From positions 1 to 45,333 of the forward strand of contig JAYTQU010000285.1 in NCBI GenBank assembly GCA_043746555.1: a stretch of 45,333 nt of DNA, written 5' to 3'. The notes beneath the pieces are model-generated. The model saw only the letters and a program-made list of their open reading frames with translations, had not been told where the DNA came from and did no database searches. This document shows positions 26,914 to 35,972 of the stretch, one piece after another (the first letter of the stretch is position 1; every line of letters begins with the position of its first letter). The stretch is from CAZQYC01 sp043746555 (GTDB taxonomy: Bacteria > Pseudomonadota > Gammaproteobacteria > Steroidobacterales > Steroidobacteraceae). A program made the translations under genes and the position numbers.

Positions 26914-26922
26914 ACGATTGCA

Positions 26923-27114
26923 ATGTGGACCTTCCAAGCTAAGCGCAACGCACTACGCGACCAACTATTGCTCGCGCCCGAAAGTAATCCCAGCGAATTT
27001 ATCCGCCGCTATCTGGTGCAGAGGGAATTGGCTCGAAAGCAAAGGGTGGGACGCTTAGAGAATTCAAGCGAGCATTCGCGTTTCGAGAATCGCCGTGTTG
27101 AAAGGCAAGCTTAA
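26923..27114 (+). CDS. Small basic hypothetical protein, uncertain
   Basis: 63-residue frame starting MWTFQAKRNALRDQLLLAPE and continuing with a helical, arginine-rich SEFIRRYLVQRELARKQRVG. It looks more protein-like than the other frames in this gap, and the repeat array ends just before it. No family is recognised, and the ribosome binding site is weak. Confidence 0.3.
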   Translation: MWTFQAKRNALRDQLLLAPESNPSEFIRRYLVQRELARKQRVGRLENSSEHSRFENRRVERQA

Positions 27115-27188
27115 GAAGCAGTCTCAAGCGCAAAGGATTGCATCATTGAATCGGCATTCCGGCGGAATTCTGCCGACTCGCGATTAAT

Positions 27189-29900
27189 CTATTCGTGAAG
27201 TTTTTTGTTCGTCGAGACTCGCTCGATCGGCAAATGCGCTTGACTCGTAGGCAAGACGCCAAGCCAGCGCGCCGGAAAGGGAAAGGCGCTCGCCAGCGAC
27301 ACCAACAAGGTCGCCAGATAGGGCAGCGATTGAATCAACAACATGATGACCCACATCGCACGATCGGGGCTCGTCAATTCTTCAGGCACGCGAGTGACGG
27401 CGACCGCCGCCAACCACAGCAATAACATTAAAACGGTTTCGGTACGCGCCGAAGAAAAAGCAATCGCAAAACCGTGGGGCTTGGCGAACTTCGGAGTACG
27501 AAAGAACGGTTCGTTGCGAGTAATCAACCCCTTCAGTGTGGCGACGCCAATCGTATGCGAAAGCGCGAGACCCGCCGTCGCCGCCGCAACGGTCTGGCGA
27601 AGGTTGGCGCCCACTCGCGTCACGTACAAATGCAGCAGCTTAGCGAGCTTAAACGTAAACAGAATGAGCGGCAGAATCGAGAACGCCAAGAGCGGCGGTT
27701 CGAACGTAAACCACGTCGGTCGTACCGAACCGAGCCACATGAGCAGCGACCAGACTAGCGCGCCGATCGTAAAGATACAGTTGAAGCCATCGGCGATCCA
27801 CGGCAGCCATCCGGCGATGAAGTGATAGCGCTGACCCGAACTAAGTCCGCCCTCCGCATTCTTTTTGTTGAAGAACAAACTTCGCCCGTGCCGCCGCAGA
27901 ATTTGCATTGCGCCATACGCCCAGCGAAAACGCTGTTTTTTGAAATCGATGAACGTGTCGGGCATCACGCCACGACCGTAACTGGTTGGCAGATAAGTCG
28001 CCTCATAGCCGGCCTCGAAAATGCGCAGGCCGAGTTCGGCATCTTCAGTGATGCACCATTCCGCCCAACCGCCAAGTTTCTCCAAGATGTCACGCCTCAC
28101 CATGGTCATGGTGCCGTGTTGAATGATAGCGTTGCGTTCGTTGCGCGTAATCATCCCGATGTGAAAGAAACCGCGATATTCCGCATAGCACATCGCTTTA
28201 AATGCGTTATCGCCGCCATCTCGATAATCTTGCGGCGCTTGCACGATGGCGATCCGATCATCGTCGAAGGCGGGCACTAAGTCCTTCAACCAGCTCGGCT
28301 CCACTTTATAGTCGCTATCGATCACCGCAACGACTTCCGCTTTCGGATCGGTTTGCTGAAGCGCGAAGTTCAGCGCGCCGGCCTTAAATCCTGCGAGCGG
28401 CGCTACATGGAAGAATCGAAATCTGAGTCCGAGTTTTGCGCAATGCGCCTCGACCGGCCGCCATACATTTTCATCCTTGGTGTTGTTATCGATGACCAAC
28501 ACTTCGTAATCGGGATAGTGAAGCTCTGCCAGTGAGTCGAGCGTGTCGATCAACATTTCTGGAGGCTCGTTGTACGCCGGCACATGCAACGATACTTTGG
28601 GAAAATAATTTTTCGATGTTGCGGTCGGCGTTAAGACGCGTTTGTGAGAAGTGACCCAGCGCGCCTCGGCCCACTCATGCGCTTCGGCGAGAATTACGGC
28701 AATGACGCCCAACATACCAAGCACCAATAGCGCACCGACCAAAACGGTGGTCATCGAAAGGTAAGCGCGCGAATAATCGTAAATGATCCATACCGTCACG
28801 GTTGCCGTTCCGTAAACAACTACGGCGAGAAAAGTGCGGCCGCGTGCTTGCAACGTGTGGCTGTACAAATAAAAGACACCGAGTAGAATCGCGGCGATCA
28901 CAACCGAGATGGCCGCCAGCACATCCCAGGCAGGAAAGCGTTCGATAGGATTGATGAAGGCGAACTTCGCGTGGCGATTGCTATCGAACACACCCCAGTA
29001 CGCGCCGACGCTGCCTTCCGGCGTATTCTCTTTCCACGGTTGATCGAAGGCTTCCATAATGTAATAGATGTAGCCCTCTTGTTTGGCGCGATGAATAAAG
29101 CGGCGCAAAAACAGCGCTTCATTCGCGGTCGAGGCTACGGCTTGATCGCGTGTTCGTCCATCGGAGGGCCAACCCACTTCGGTAATAACGACGCGCTTGC
29201 GGGGATATTTCTTTTGCAACCGTTGCATCTTGTCCACGATGTAATCCACCGCGGAATCGACCGGCAATCCTTCCCAATACGGAAGCATATGCACGGCGAG
29301 ATAATCGACATGATCCACCAACTTGGGATTCGCCAGCCAGATGTGCCACGGTTCGGCGGTACTCACATACTTGTTGGTCGATTTTCGAACGCGATCCAGA
29401 ATCGGGATCAACTCATCAACTGTATAGTCGGCCTTCAATATCGTTTCGTTGCCGACAATCACGCGAAAAACATTACTGTTCTCGTTGGCGGCTTTGATCA
29501 CGGCCTTAATCTCGCTCTCGGTTCGCTCGGCATCGTCCGGATACAGATAAGCGCCGACCGCCACTTGTAGTTTGTGTTTGGCCGCCAAACGAGGAATCGC
29601 GGCCAATGTCCCGCGCGATGAGTAGGTGCGAATGTTGATCGCAAGCTTGCCGAGCAACGCCAGATCGGAATCGATCTGTTGTTCCGTAGGCCATTCGTCT
29701 TTCGTGGCGTCTTGGCCCGGACGAAACGGTTGCATCGCAAATCCGGTGATGCGTTCGGTCGGCCAATCCTCTTCGCTAGTTTGCTTGTTAAGCTTGGCCC
29801 ACAGACCAAACGTCAACACGGCAAACACTGCCACGACCAAGACACTGGAAATTTTCATTGCGCCAACAATTCGATTGGATTGCGCCTTAAAGGCGGCCAT
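27189..29900 (-). CDS. GH17-GT2 fusion, beta-glucan synthase (NdvB-like)
   Basis: 903 residues. A membrane anchor (about 15-35) leads to a GH17-type glucanase/transglycosylase domain (about 45-330) with acid/base Glu152 in VIVGNETILK and nucleophile Glu241 in VITEVGWPSDG. Membrane helices (about 335-410) precede a processive GT2 domain: VPAYNEPPEMLIDTL, VAVIDSDYKVEP, TEDAELGLRIFEAGY and the QRFRW motif. Further helices end the protein. This layout matches Pseudomonas NdvB-type synthases of periplasmic beta-1,3-linked glucans, where the GH17 part is thought to act as a transglycosylase. The linkage cannot be read from sequence. ATG 29858 (MKISSVLVV) is an alternative start. Confidence 0.85.
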   Translation of the reverse strand: MAAFKAQSNRIVGAMKISSVLVVAVFAVLTFGLWAKLNKQTSEEDWPTERITGFAMQPFRPGQDATKDEWPTEQQIDSDLALLGKLAINIRTYSSRGTLAAIPRLAAKHKLQVAVGAYLYPDDAERTESEIKAVIKAANENSNVFRVIVGNETILKADYTVDELIPILDRVRKSTNKYVSTAEPWHIWLANPKLVDHVDYLAVHMLPYWEGLPVDSAVDYIVDKMQRLQKKYPRKRVVITEVGWPSDGRTRDQAVASTANEALFLRRFIHRAKQEGYIYYIMEAFDQPWKENTPEGSVGAYWGVFDSNRHAKFAFINPIERFPAWDVLAAISVVIAAILLGVFYLYSHTLQARGRTFLAVVVYGTATVTVWIIYDYSRAYLSMTTVLVGALLVLGMLGVIAVILAEAHEWAEARWVTSHKRVLTPTATSKNYFPKVSLHVPAYNEPPEMLIDTLDSLAELHYPDYEVLVIDNNTKDENVWRPVEAHCAKLGLRFRFFHVAPLAGFKAGALNFALQQTDPKAEVVAVIDSDYKVEPSWLKDLVPAFDDDRIAIVQAPQDYRDGGDNAFKAMCYAEYRGFFHIGMITRNERNAIIQHGTMTMVRRDILEKLGGWAEWCITEDAELGLRIFEAGYEATYLPTSYGRGVMPDTFIDFKKQRFRWAYGAMQILRRHGRSLFFNKKNAEGGLSSGQRYHFIAGWLPWIADGFNCIFTIGALVWSLLMWLGSVRPTWFTFEPPLLAFSILPLILFTFKLAKLLHLYVTRVGANLRQTVAAATAGLALSHTIGVATLKGLITRNEPFFRTPKFAKPHGFAIAFSSARTETVLMLLLWLAAVAVTRVPEELTSPDRAMWVIMLLIQSLPYLATLLVSLASAFPFPARWLGVLPTSQAHLPIERVSTNKKLHE

Positions 29901-30021
29901 ATTTTAGGGGGCGGCATTGTAATACCGCTGCGCGCCGACTGACAGCAGCATAATGAGCAGTCAGTCAGGTAAAGTGAGGAGATTGTCGTTCCCGACGATT
30001 GACCTATTGTGAGGGACACGC

Positions 30022-30438
30022 GTGCGCATTGAATACATCTGCATTGCCGCTGTTGCGTTGGCATGGGGTGGATATCCGCTCATTGCGCGATCGAGCGGCG
30101 TCGGCGCGCCCATTGGCGCATTACTACTGACTGTAAGCGCCTTGCTGCCGATTGGCATCGCCATCTTTTGGCACGGAGTCGCTGTGCGACCGTCATCCGG
30201 CGAAGTCGGAAAATTGACCGCTGCCGGAATCCTCATGGGCATCGGCACGACTGCGTTCAACTATGTGGCTAACAGCCGCCGGATAGACGCTTCCATTTCC
30301 ATTCCGATCATCGATGTCGCCATGTTGATCGTGACGGTCATCGCGGCCATCGTGTTCTTCGCGGAACCGATCACAACAAAGAAGCTTGTCGGACTTGCTT
30401 TACTCATCGCCGGAATTGTGGTGCTGCGACCCGAGTAA
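30022..30438 (+). CDS. Small EamA/DMT-family membrane protein
   Basis: 138 residues with four to five membrane helices, one EamA-type unit. It reads as IAAVALAWGGYPLIARSSG, then TAFNYVANSRRIDASISIPI and FFAEPITTKKLVGLALLIAG. Full DMT carriers have two such units; this is a single half, which would have to dimerise. The start is GTG at 30022, preceded by GAGGGA. Substrate unknown. Confidence 0.8.
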   Translation: MRIEYICIAAVALAWGGYPLIARSSGVGAPIGALLLTVSALLPIGIAIFWHGVAVRPSSGEVGKLTAAGILMGIGTTAFNYVANSRRIDASISIPIIDVAMLIVTVIAAIVFFAEPITTKKLVGLALLIAGIVVLRPE

Positions 30439-30506
30439 ATGGGCATGGCGAATGCTCGCGTCGAAGAGAGTAGTCGATCAATTCGATCGATCTAAGTGGC
30501 AAACAA

Positions 30507-31694
30507 TTACTTCTTGCGATACTTCTCGCCGACCGTCTTATACGCCTCGCGAAACGGAATGCCTTCTTTCACCACCATTTCATTCGCTTCGGCGGCCGCA
30601 TTGATCGACGGGTCCATGTGGATATTGTCCTTGCGGAATTGCACTTGCTTCAATGCGGGCGCGAGGATGTCGAGAGTTTCCATGCACAAATCGATGGCGC
30701 GAAACAGCGGCGCTTTGATGAGTTGCAAGTCGCGTTGATAGCCCGAGGGAAGTTTACTGAAGATGCCAAGCACTTCCATAAGCGCGGCATGCGCCGTCGC
30801 TGTTCGTCCGCGAATGAGCTCGAACACATCCGGGTTGCGTTTTTGCGGCATGATCGACGAGCCGGTAGTAAAGGCATCGGGGAGTTGAACAAACGCAAAT
30901 TCTTGTGTGTAGAACAGGCAAAGATCGGACGACAAGCGACCGACGTCCTGCATCACCATGGCTATTTCAAAACACAATTGCGCTTCGGCTTTACCGCGCG
31001 AAATCTGCACGGCCGTAACCGGCTCGTGGACTTGCACAAAGCCGAGTTCGTGCGCGGTCATCTCGCGATCTACTGGCAAGTTCGGTGAGCCATAACCGGC
31101 CGCGGAACCCAGAGGACTTTTTTGCAGGCGTCGATGCGTTTGCCGCAGACCGTCCGCATCGTCGCGCAGTTCCGAGGCGAACCCGCCGGCCCAAAGTTTC
31201 ACGGAACTCGGCATCGCTTGTTGCATGTGCGTGTAGCCTGGCAATGCAAGATCGCTATGGCGTTCGCCCAATGCATCAAGTTCATCGGCGACGGCGTTGG
31301 TCGCATCTTTCAGTTGTTCAACCGCATCGCGCATATATAGACGCAGCGCTGTGAGCACTTGATCGTTACGCGAGCGTCCAAGATGGACGCGCTTGCCAGC
31401 CTCGCCGATTTTTTCCGTGAGCAGCGTTTCCAGCGCGGTTTGTCCATCCTCGTGATCGAGCGTCACTTGCCACTCGCCGCGCGCGTGTGCGGCAGAGATT
31501 TCAGTTAGTCCTTTTTCTATTTGTTCGAAATCGGCGGCCGACAATAAGCCTTGCTTGTGCAACATTCGAGCGTGAGCAATCGACGCGCGAACATCGTAAG
31601 CCACCAGTCGATCATCAAGCTGGTGATCTTCACCCGCCGTGTAGCGGAGCACGCGAGCATCAAGCGGCGCGCCTTTGTCCCACAGTCGGCTCAT
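30507..31694 (-). CDS. argH: Argininosuccinate lyase
   Basis: 395 residues. It splits argininosuccinate into arginine and fumarate, the last step of arginine synthesis. The fumarase-superfamily signature GSSIMPQKRNPDVFELI is intact, as are HLGRSRNDQV and PGYTHMQQAMP. The C-terminus stops at PFREAYKTVGEKYRKK, about 50-60 residues before the end of the E. coli enzyme (457 residues), so the last helical segment is absent. Lineages with short ArgH exist, so this may be normal. It is the last gene of the cluster, 4 bases after argB. Confidence 0.93.
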   Translation of the reverse strand: MSRLWDKGAPLDARVLRYTAGEDHQLDDRLVAYDVRASIAHARMLHKQGLLSAADFEQIEKGLTEISAAHARGEWQVTLDHEDGQTALETLLTEKIGEAGKRVHLGRSRNDQVLTALRLYMRDAVEQLKDATNAVADELDALGERHSDLALPGYTHMQQAMPSSVKLWAGGFASELRDDADGLRQTHRRLQKSPLGSAAGYGSPNLPVDREMTAHELGFVQVHEPVTAVQISRGKAEAQLCFEIAMVMQDVGRLSSDLCLFYTQEFAFVQLPDAFTTGSSIMPQKRNPDVFELIRGRTATAHAALMEVLGIFSKLPSGYQRDLQLIKAPLFRAIDLCMETLDILAPALKQVQFRKDNIHMDPSINAAAEANEMVVKEGIPFREAYKTVGEKYRKK

Positions 31695-31698
31695 TAAA

Positions 31699-32622
31699 TT
31701 AGCTCGCCGCAGCTTCCGCCGCGCTTAATGTAGTGACGTTATCGACGATCAACGTACCCGTGCCCTCATTGGTAAATACTTCGGCCAAGATGCTATCGGG
31801 CGTTTTATAGGAAATGCAGTGGACGCGACGCACGCCGCCGTTGATCGCATCTTCGATGGCCTTCGCTTTAGGAAGCATGCCGTCTTTCAAACTGCCTTGA
31901 TCTTTCAGTTTCTTCAATCCTGCGAGATCGGTGTATGAAACGAGCGAGCGCGGATCTTCAAGCGATTCCAAAATGCCGGGTGCGCCGGTGATCAGCAAAA
32001 GTTTTTCGGCTTTAAGCGCGCCGCCGATTGCGGCCGCAACCGTGTCGGCGTTGATGTTGAGCAACACGCCGTTATTGTCGGCGGACACCGGACTCACGAC
32101 CGGCATGATGTGGTCGTCAAGCAATTGTTGGAGCACTTTCGCATCGACCAAATCGATGTCGCCGACAAAACCGTAGTCGACGGTTTGCCCTTCCACTTGT
32201 ACCGGTGCGCGCTTGTGTGCGCGAATCAAATTCGCATCGACACCGCTTACGCCCACCGCGCTAATGCCGACTTCGCGGCAAATGCCGAGAATTTGTGTGT
32301 TTACCAAACCGTTGAGCACCATGCTGGTGACCTCGATCGATTTCGCATCGGTCACACGTCGTCCCGCCACCATCTTTGCTTCGAGTCCGAGCGATTCTTG
32401 AATCTCAGTCAACTGCTGTCCGCCGCCATGCACAACGACGACGCGAATACCGACTTGATGGAGGATGGCGACTTGTTCCATCAACGCGCGAGTTGCGACG
32501 GAGTCGCCGAACACGCCGCCGCTTGCTTTAACGATAAACACCTTGCCCTTGTACATGCGAATGTAAGGCGCGGCGCTTTTAAGTGCGCGAATGATGGCAG
32601 TGGTATCGGTGCGATGGAGCAT
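31699..32622 (-). CDS. argB: N-acylglutamate kinase (acetylglutamate kinase family)
   Basis: 307 residues from the ATG at 32622. The amino-acid-kinase fold is shown by VFIVKASGGVFGDSVATRAL near the start, VVVVHGGGQQLTEIQ, and GVSGVDANLIRAHKR. It phosphorylates N-acetyl- (or N-succinyl-) glutamate in the second step of the pathway. Given the transcarbamylase next door, the acyl group may be succinyl. The frame extends upstream to 32814, but that part overlaps argF' and looks non-coding. A short GAAACTG-type repeat lies in the 79-base gap from argF'. Confidence 0.92.
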   Translation of the reverse strand: MLHRTDTTAIIRALKSAAPYIRMYKGKVFIVKASGGVFGDSVATRALMEQVAILHQVGIRVVVVHGGGQQLTEIQESLGLEAKMVAGRRVTDAKSIEVTSMVLNGLVNTQILGICREVGISAVGVSGVDANLIRAHKRAPVQVEGQTVDYGFVGDIDLVDAKVLQQLLDDHIMPVVSPVSADNNGVLLNINADTVAAAIGGALKAEKLLLITGAPGILESLEDPRSLVSYTDLAGLKKLKDQGSLKDGMLPKAKAIEDAINGGVRRVHCISYKTPDSILAEVFTNEGTGTLIVDNVTTLSAAEAAAS

Positions 32623-32701
32623 GAGGGTCACTCGTGATACGTAATTGGCAAACGGAAATATCGAATCGAAACTGGAAACTGGAAATAGGGTTAAGGCTTT
32701 A

Positions 32702-33700
32702 TTAGCCGCGCAGCAGTCTGTACAACACCGCCATCTGCACAACCATTCGGTTGAACGCTTCTTGGACGACAACGCTGCGTGGACTATCGAGGACTTCATC
32801 GTCGACAGCGACATTGCGACGCACGGGCAAGCAGTGCATGAAATGACAGTTCGGATCGGTGTGCTTGAACCAACTGTCTTTCACACACCAATCGCCCAGA
32901 TATTCGCGCACGCGCGCTTCGGCTTCGGTGTCGCCGTAATGTTGCGGCGAACCCCATTCTTTTGCATACAACACATGCGCGCCTTTCAACGCTTCGGCGC
33001 GATCGGTGGTTTCGCTTAACGTGCCGCCCGATGCTTTTGCAGCCGCACGCGCTTTTTCCATGATCGGCTCCGGCAATGCAAATCCATCGGGACGCAGGAC
33101 AACCACTTCCATGCCGCGTTGTGCGGCCATGTGGACACTTGCCGCGGGTACGGCAAGCGGCAACGCACGCGGATGATTCGCCCAACTCAAAACAAACTTG
33201 CCGCGCTCCGGCACTTTAAGCTCGTCCATCGTGTACCAATCCGCGAGCGCTTGGCAGGGATGATTCACCGCCGACTCCATGTTGACGAGCGGCTTATCGC
33301 ATAACTCGGCCATCATTTTGAATTGTGTTTCGGCTAAATCGGCGGCGAGATTTTTCGCTTCGGCGAACATACGAATGCCGATGGCATCGCAGTACGAAGC
33401 CAGCACGGGTACCGCTTCCTTAATGTGTTCCGCCGCGGCGCCATTCATCACCGCACCGGTGCGAGTTTCCATTTGCCACGTGCCTTGTCCGGGCGTGACC
33501 ACGTAAACAGAACCGCCCAAACGCATCATGCCGCTTTGAAACGATGCGAGCGTGCGCAACGACGGGTTCATGAAAAGCAGACCCAACACTTTCCCCGCAA
33601 GCGCATGCGGATCGGGTTGTCGCTGCAGTCGCGTAGCCAACCCCAGCAAGTCCTTCACTTGTTCGCGAGAAAAATCGGCAAGGTCGAGAAATCGTTGCAT
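32702..33700 (-). CDS. argF': N-acylornithine transcarbamylase, predicted N-succinylornithine type
   Basis: 332 residues. It moves a carbamoyl group from carbamoyl phosphate to an N-acylated ornithine, bypassing free ornithine. The carbamoyl-phosphate motif is SLRT (residues 47-50), and HCLPVRRN starts at 289. Ordinary ornithine transcarbamylases have HCLPAFHD-like text, so this is an AOTCase/SOTCase. In the Xanthomonas acetylornithine enzyme, Glu92 and Lys302 set the specificity; here the equivalent positions are Ala90 (GAAAEHI) and Ala298 (RRNVAVD). The Bacteroides succinyl enzyme has Pro90 and a non-lysine, and shares the HPRxLPxAVP loop seen here at 176-185. Specificity is an inference. 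Confidence 0.88.
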   Translation of the reverse strand: MQRFLDLADFSREQVKDLLGLATRLQRQPDPHALAGKVLGLLFMNPSLRTLASFQSGMMRLGGSVYVVTPGQGTWQMETRTGAVMNGAAAEHIKEAVPVLASYCDAIGIRMFAEAKNLAADLAETQFKMMAELCDKPLVNMESAVNHPCQALADWYTMDELKVPERGKFVLSWANHPRALPLAVPAASVHMAAQRGMEVVVLRPDGFALPEPIMEKARAAAKASGGTLSETTDRAEALKGAHVLYAKEWGSPQHYGDTEAEARVREYLGDWCVKDSWFKHTDPNCHFMHCLPVRRNVAVDDEVLDSPRSVVVQEAFNRMVVQMAVLYRLLRG

Positions 33701-33719
33701 GATTACTTTCTACTATTCG

Positions 33720-34898
33720 CTATTTAATGTCCGCTAACGCCGCGCGCAACAATTCAACGTGCTCGCTTGCCAGCACGTACGGCGCGAGCACGCGAATCAC
33801 ATTAGGATCGCCGCTAGTGCCGGCGAGAATGCCACGCTTCAATAATTCGCCATGCACTTCTTTGGCGGGTCGCGAAGTCTTAAGGCCCAACATGAGTCCT
33901 GCGCCTTGCATGCCGATTACGGGACCAACCATGCAGCTTTCGCGAATTTGCTTGGAACGCTTTTGCACGTTGTCCAGCAATTTGTCGCGCTCGATGATGT
34001 CGATCACTGCTTCGACAATCGCACAGGCCATGGGGCCGCCGCCGAAAGTCGTGCCGAGATCGTCGGTCTTCAGTCCCGACGCAACGTGATTGGCAAGCAA
34101 CAACGCCGAAACTGGAAATCCCGCGCCCAGCGCTTTCGCCGTGGTGATCATGTCGGGCGTAACGCCGTACATATTCGCGGCGAACGGAAATCCCGTGCGC
34201 CCGACGCCGCATTGCACTTCGTCGAAAATCAACAGCGAGCCCATTTCCGAACAGCGATGTCTGAGCGCCTGCAAAAATTCTTTGGGCAGATCGACAGCGC
34301 CCGCGACACCTTGAATGGGTTCGACAATCACGGCAGCGGTATCGTCGCGAATCGCGAGATCGATCGCGGCAATATCGCCGCGTGGGATGAATTGCACATC
34401 GAACGGCGTACGTGAAAATCCATACCACTTCTTTTGTGCGCCCCAAGTCACCGCGCCTGCTGCCGCGGTGCGACCGTGAAAACTTCCTTCCACGGCGACC
34501 ACTTTTTTGACGCCGGTGATTTTGAGCGCGATCTTGATCGCGTTCTCATTGGCTTCGGCGCCCGAGTTGACGAAGAACACCGTGTCGAGACCCAAGCCGC
34601 AAAATTCGGTGAGGCGAGTGGCGGCTCGACGGCGTACATCGACGTGGACGATATTGCTCTGAAACACCAGCGATCGCGCTTGTTTCGTCAGCGCTTCGAC
34701 CCAACGAGGATGGCCGTAACCGAGCGCGGCGACCGCATGTCCGCCATACAAATCGAGAATGCGACGCCCATCGTTGGTATGCAAGAACACGCCTTGCGCA
34801 TCGACCACTTCGAGAGGAAGCATCGAATACACATGCGCGAGATGATCGTCGCCGAATCTCGGCATGGGAATAATGTTGGTTGTGCTTTTAAGTGACAT
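33720..34898 (-). CDS. argD: N-acylornithine aminotransferase
   Basis: 392 residues, a class III PLP aminotransferase that makes N-acylornithine from the semialdehyde using glutamate. PLP lysine lies in DMITTAKALGAGFPVSAL, the conserved LLIFDEVQCGVGRTG precedes it, and FFVNSGAEANENAIKIA is also present. GHPRWVEALTKQA is the usual N-terminal block. The start is ATG 34898 (MSLKST), 4 bases after the argC stop. Acyl-group specificity is not readable from this sequence. Confidence 0.95.
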   Translation of the reverse strand: MSLKSTTNIIPMPRFGDDHLAHVYSMLPLEVVDAQGVFLHTNDGRRILDLYGGHAVAALGYGHPRWVEALTKQARSLVFQSNIVHVDVRRRAATRLTEFCGLGLDTVFFVNSGAEANENAIKIALKITGVKKVVAVEGSFHGRTAAAGAVTWGAQKKWYGFSRTPFDVQFIPRGDIAAIDLAIRDDTAAVIVEPIQGVAGAVDLPKEFLQALRHRCSEMGSLLIFDEVQCGVGRTGFPFAANMYGVTPDMITTAKALGAGFPVSALLLANHVASGLKTDDLGTTFGGGPMACAIVEAVIDIIERDKLLDNVQKRSKQIRESCMVGPVIGMQGAGLMLGLKTSRPAKEVHGELLKRGILAGTSGDPNVIRVLAPYVLASEHVELLRAALADIK

Positions 34899-34902
34899 AG
34901 TT

Positions 34903-35967
34903 TTAAGTCCAGCCTGCTGCGGGCGCGGTAAGTCCCAGCGTTTCTTCAAATCCTAGTAAACGATTCATCCATTGCATCGCGCCGCCCGCTGCGCCCTTGG
35001 TGAGATTATCTACCACACACATCACCGCGACGGTTTTGCCGTCGGTGGCGGCGCTCATTTGCGCAAAGTTACTCGCGACCACGTCTTTCACACGCGGCAT
35101 TTCGGTGGTCACGCGCACAAACGGTGAATGCTTATAGAAATCGCTCAGTGCGGCGATCAAGTCGGGCGTCTTCATCGGCTTCATCGCATTTGCCTGCACT
35201 GTGACATGAATACCGCGCACAAACGGACCGGAGTGTGGGATAAAACACACCTCCGGTTGTACGGCGGTGGCTGCCGCCGACAGCGCGATTACCTCGGGTG
35301 CGTGTCGATGACCCAAAGGATTGTAGGCATACATATCGTTATGTCGCTGTGGATGATGCGTGCCCGCGCTCGGCGTGCGGCCGGAACCGGAACTGCCTGT
35401 CACACCGGCGACGAACAATCGCGGTTCGCATAAACCCAACTTCAACAGCGGCACAATCGCGAGCAACTGCGCGGTCGCAAAACAACCGGGATGCGCGACA
35501 TGCGGCGTCGGAGTTTTCGCGAGATGTTCTGGCACAGCGCAAGTGAACTGTTTCAATCGTTGCGGCGCGCCATGCGGATGTTTGTATACCGCTTCGTACG
35601 CAGCCGAATTCGAATAGCGAAAGTCCGCCGAGATATCGACGATGCGTGGTTTCGTTTCGGCCGTTTCGGCAGCGGATAAGATGCCATCGATCAAGCCTGC
35701 GGAAACGCCATGCGGCGCAGCGGCGAGAATCGCGGCGTTCGGTATAGTCGCAACCAAATTCTTGATCTCGTCGAGAGTTGAGAATCTAAGCGATCCCAAT
35801 GCGGGCGCGAGATGCGTAAACGATTTCGCGACCGACTCTCCCGGTTGGCTGTCCGAGAGAATCGCCTTTAGTTCCAAGCGCGGGTGACCAACGATGAGAC
35901 GCAGTAATTCGCCGGCAACGTAACCGGTACCGCCAAGAACTATCGTTGGAATTCTTTCCGAGGACAT
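34903..35967 (-). CDS. argC: N-acetyl-gamma-glutamyl-phosphate reductase
   Basis: 354 residues. It reduces N-acylglutamyl phosphate to the semialdehyde with NADPH. The nucleotide-binding start is IVLGGTGYVAGELLRLI, and the catalytic Cys is in AHPGCFATAQLL. PSAGTHHPQRHNDMYAYNP and ADFRYSNS mark the family. ATG 35967 is used because AAGG lies ahead of it; a TTG at 35976 would overlap the upstream stop as TTGA. The gene lies between the unassigned P-loop gene and argD. Confidence 0.95.
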   Translation of the reverse strand: MSSERIPTIVLGGTGYVAGELLRLIVGHPRLELKAILSDSQPGESVAKSFTHLAPALGSLRFSTLDEIKNLVATIPNAAILAAAPHGVSAGLIDGILSAAETAETKPRIVDISADFRYSNSAAYEAVYKHPHGAPQRLKQFTCAVPEHLAKTPTPHVAHPGCFATAQLLAIVPLLKLGLCEPRLFVAGVTGSSGSGRTPSAGTHHPQRHNDMYAYNPLGHRHAPEVIALSAAATAVQPEVCFIPHSGPFVRGIHVTVQANAMKPMKTPDLIAALSDFYKHSPFVRVTTEMPRVKDVVASNFAQMSAATDGKTVAVMCVVDNLTKGAAGGAMQWMNRLLGFEETLGLTAPAAGWT

Positions 35968-35972
35968 GGTCG

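Noticed and set aside
26425..26937. 170-residue minus-strand open frame upstream of the response regulator
   Set aside because: Its composition (Arg, Ser, Pro) and the repeat-derived LSLGWSLGLSLG stretch come from the 12-base tandem array; no conserved motif.
29938..29970. GACTGAC/GTCAGTC inverted repeat as a phage attachment site or operator
   Set aside because: Seven-base arms with a long loop and no supporting gene; too weak to call.
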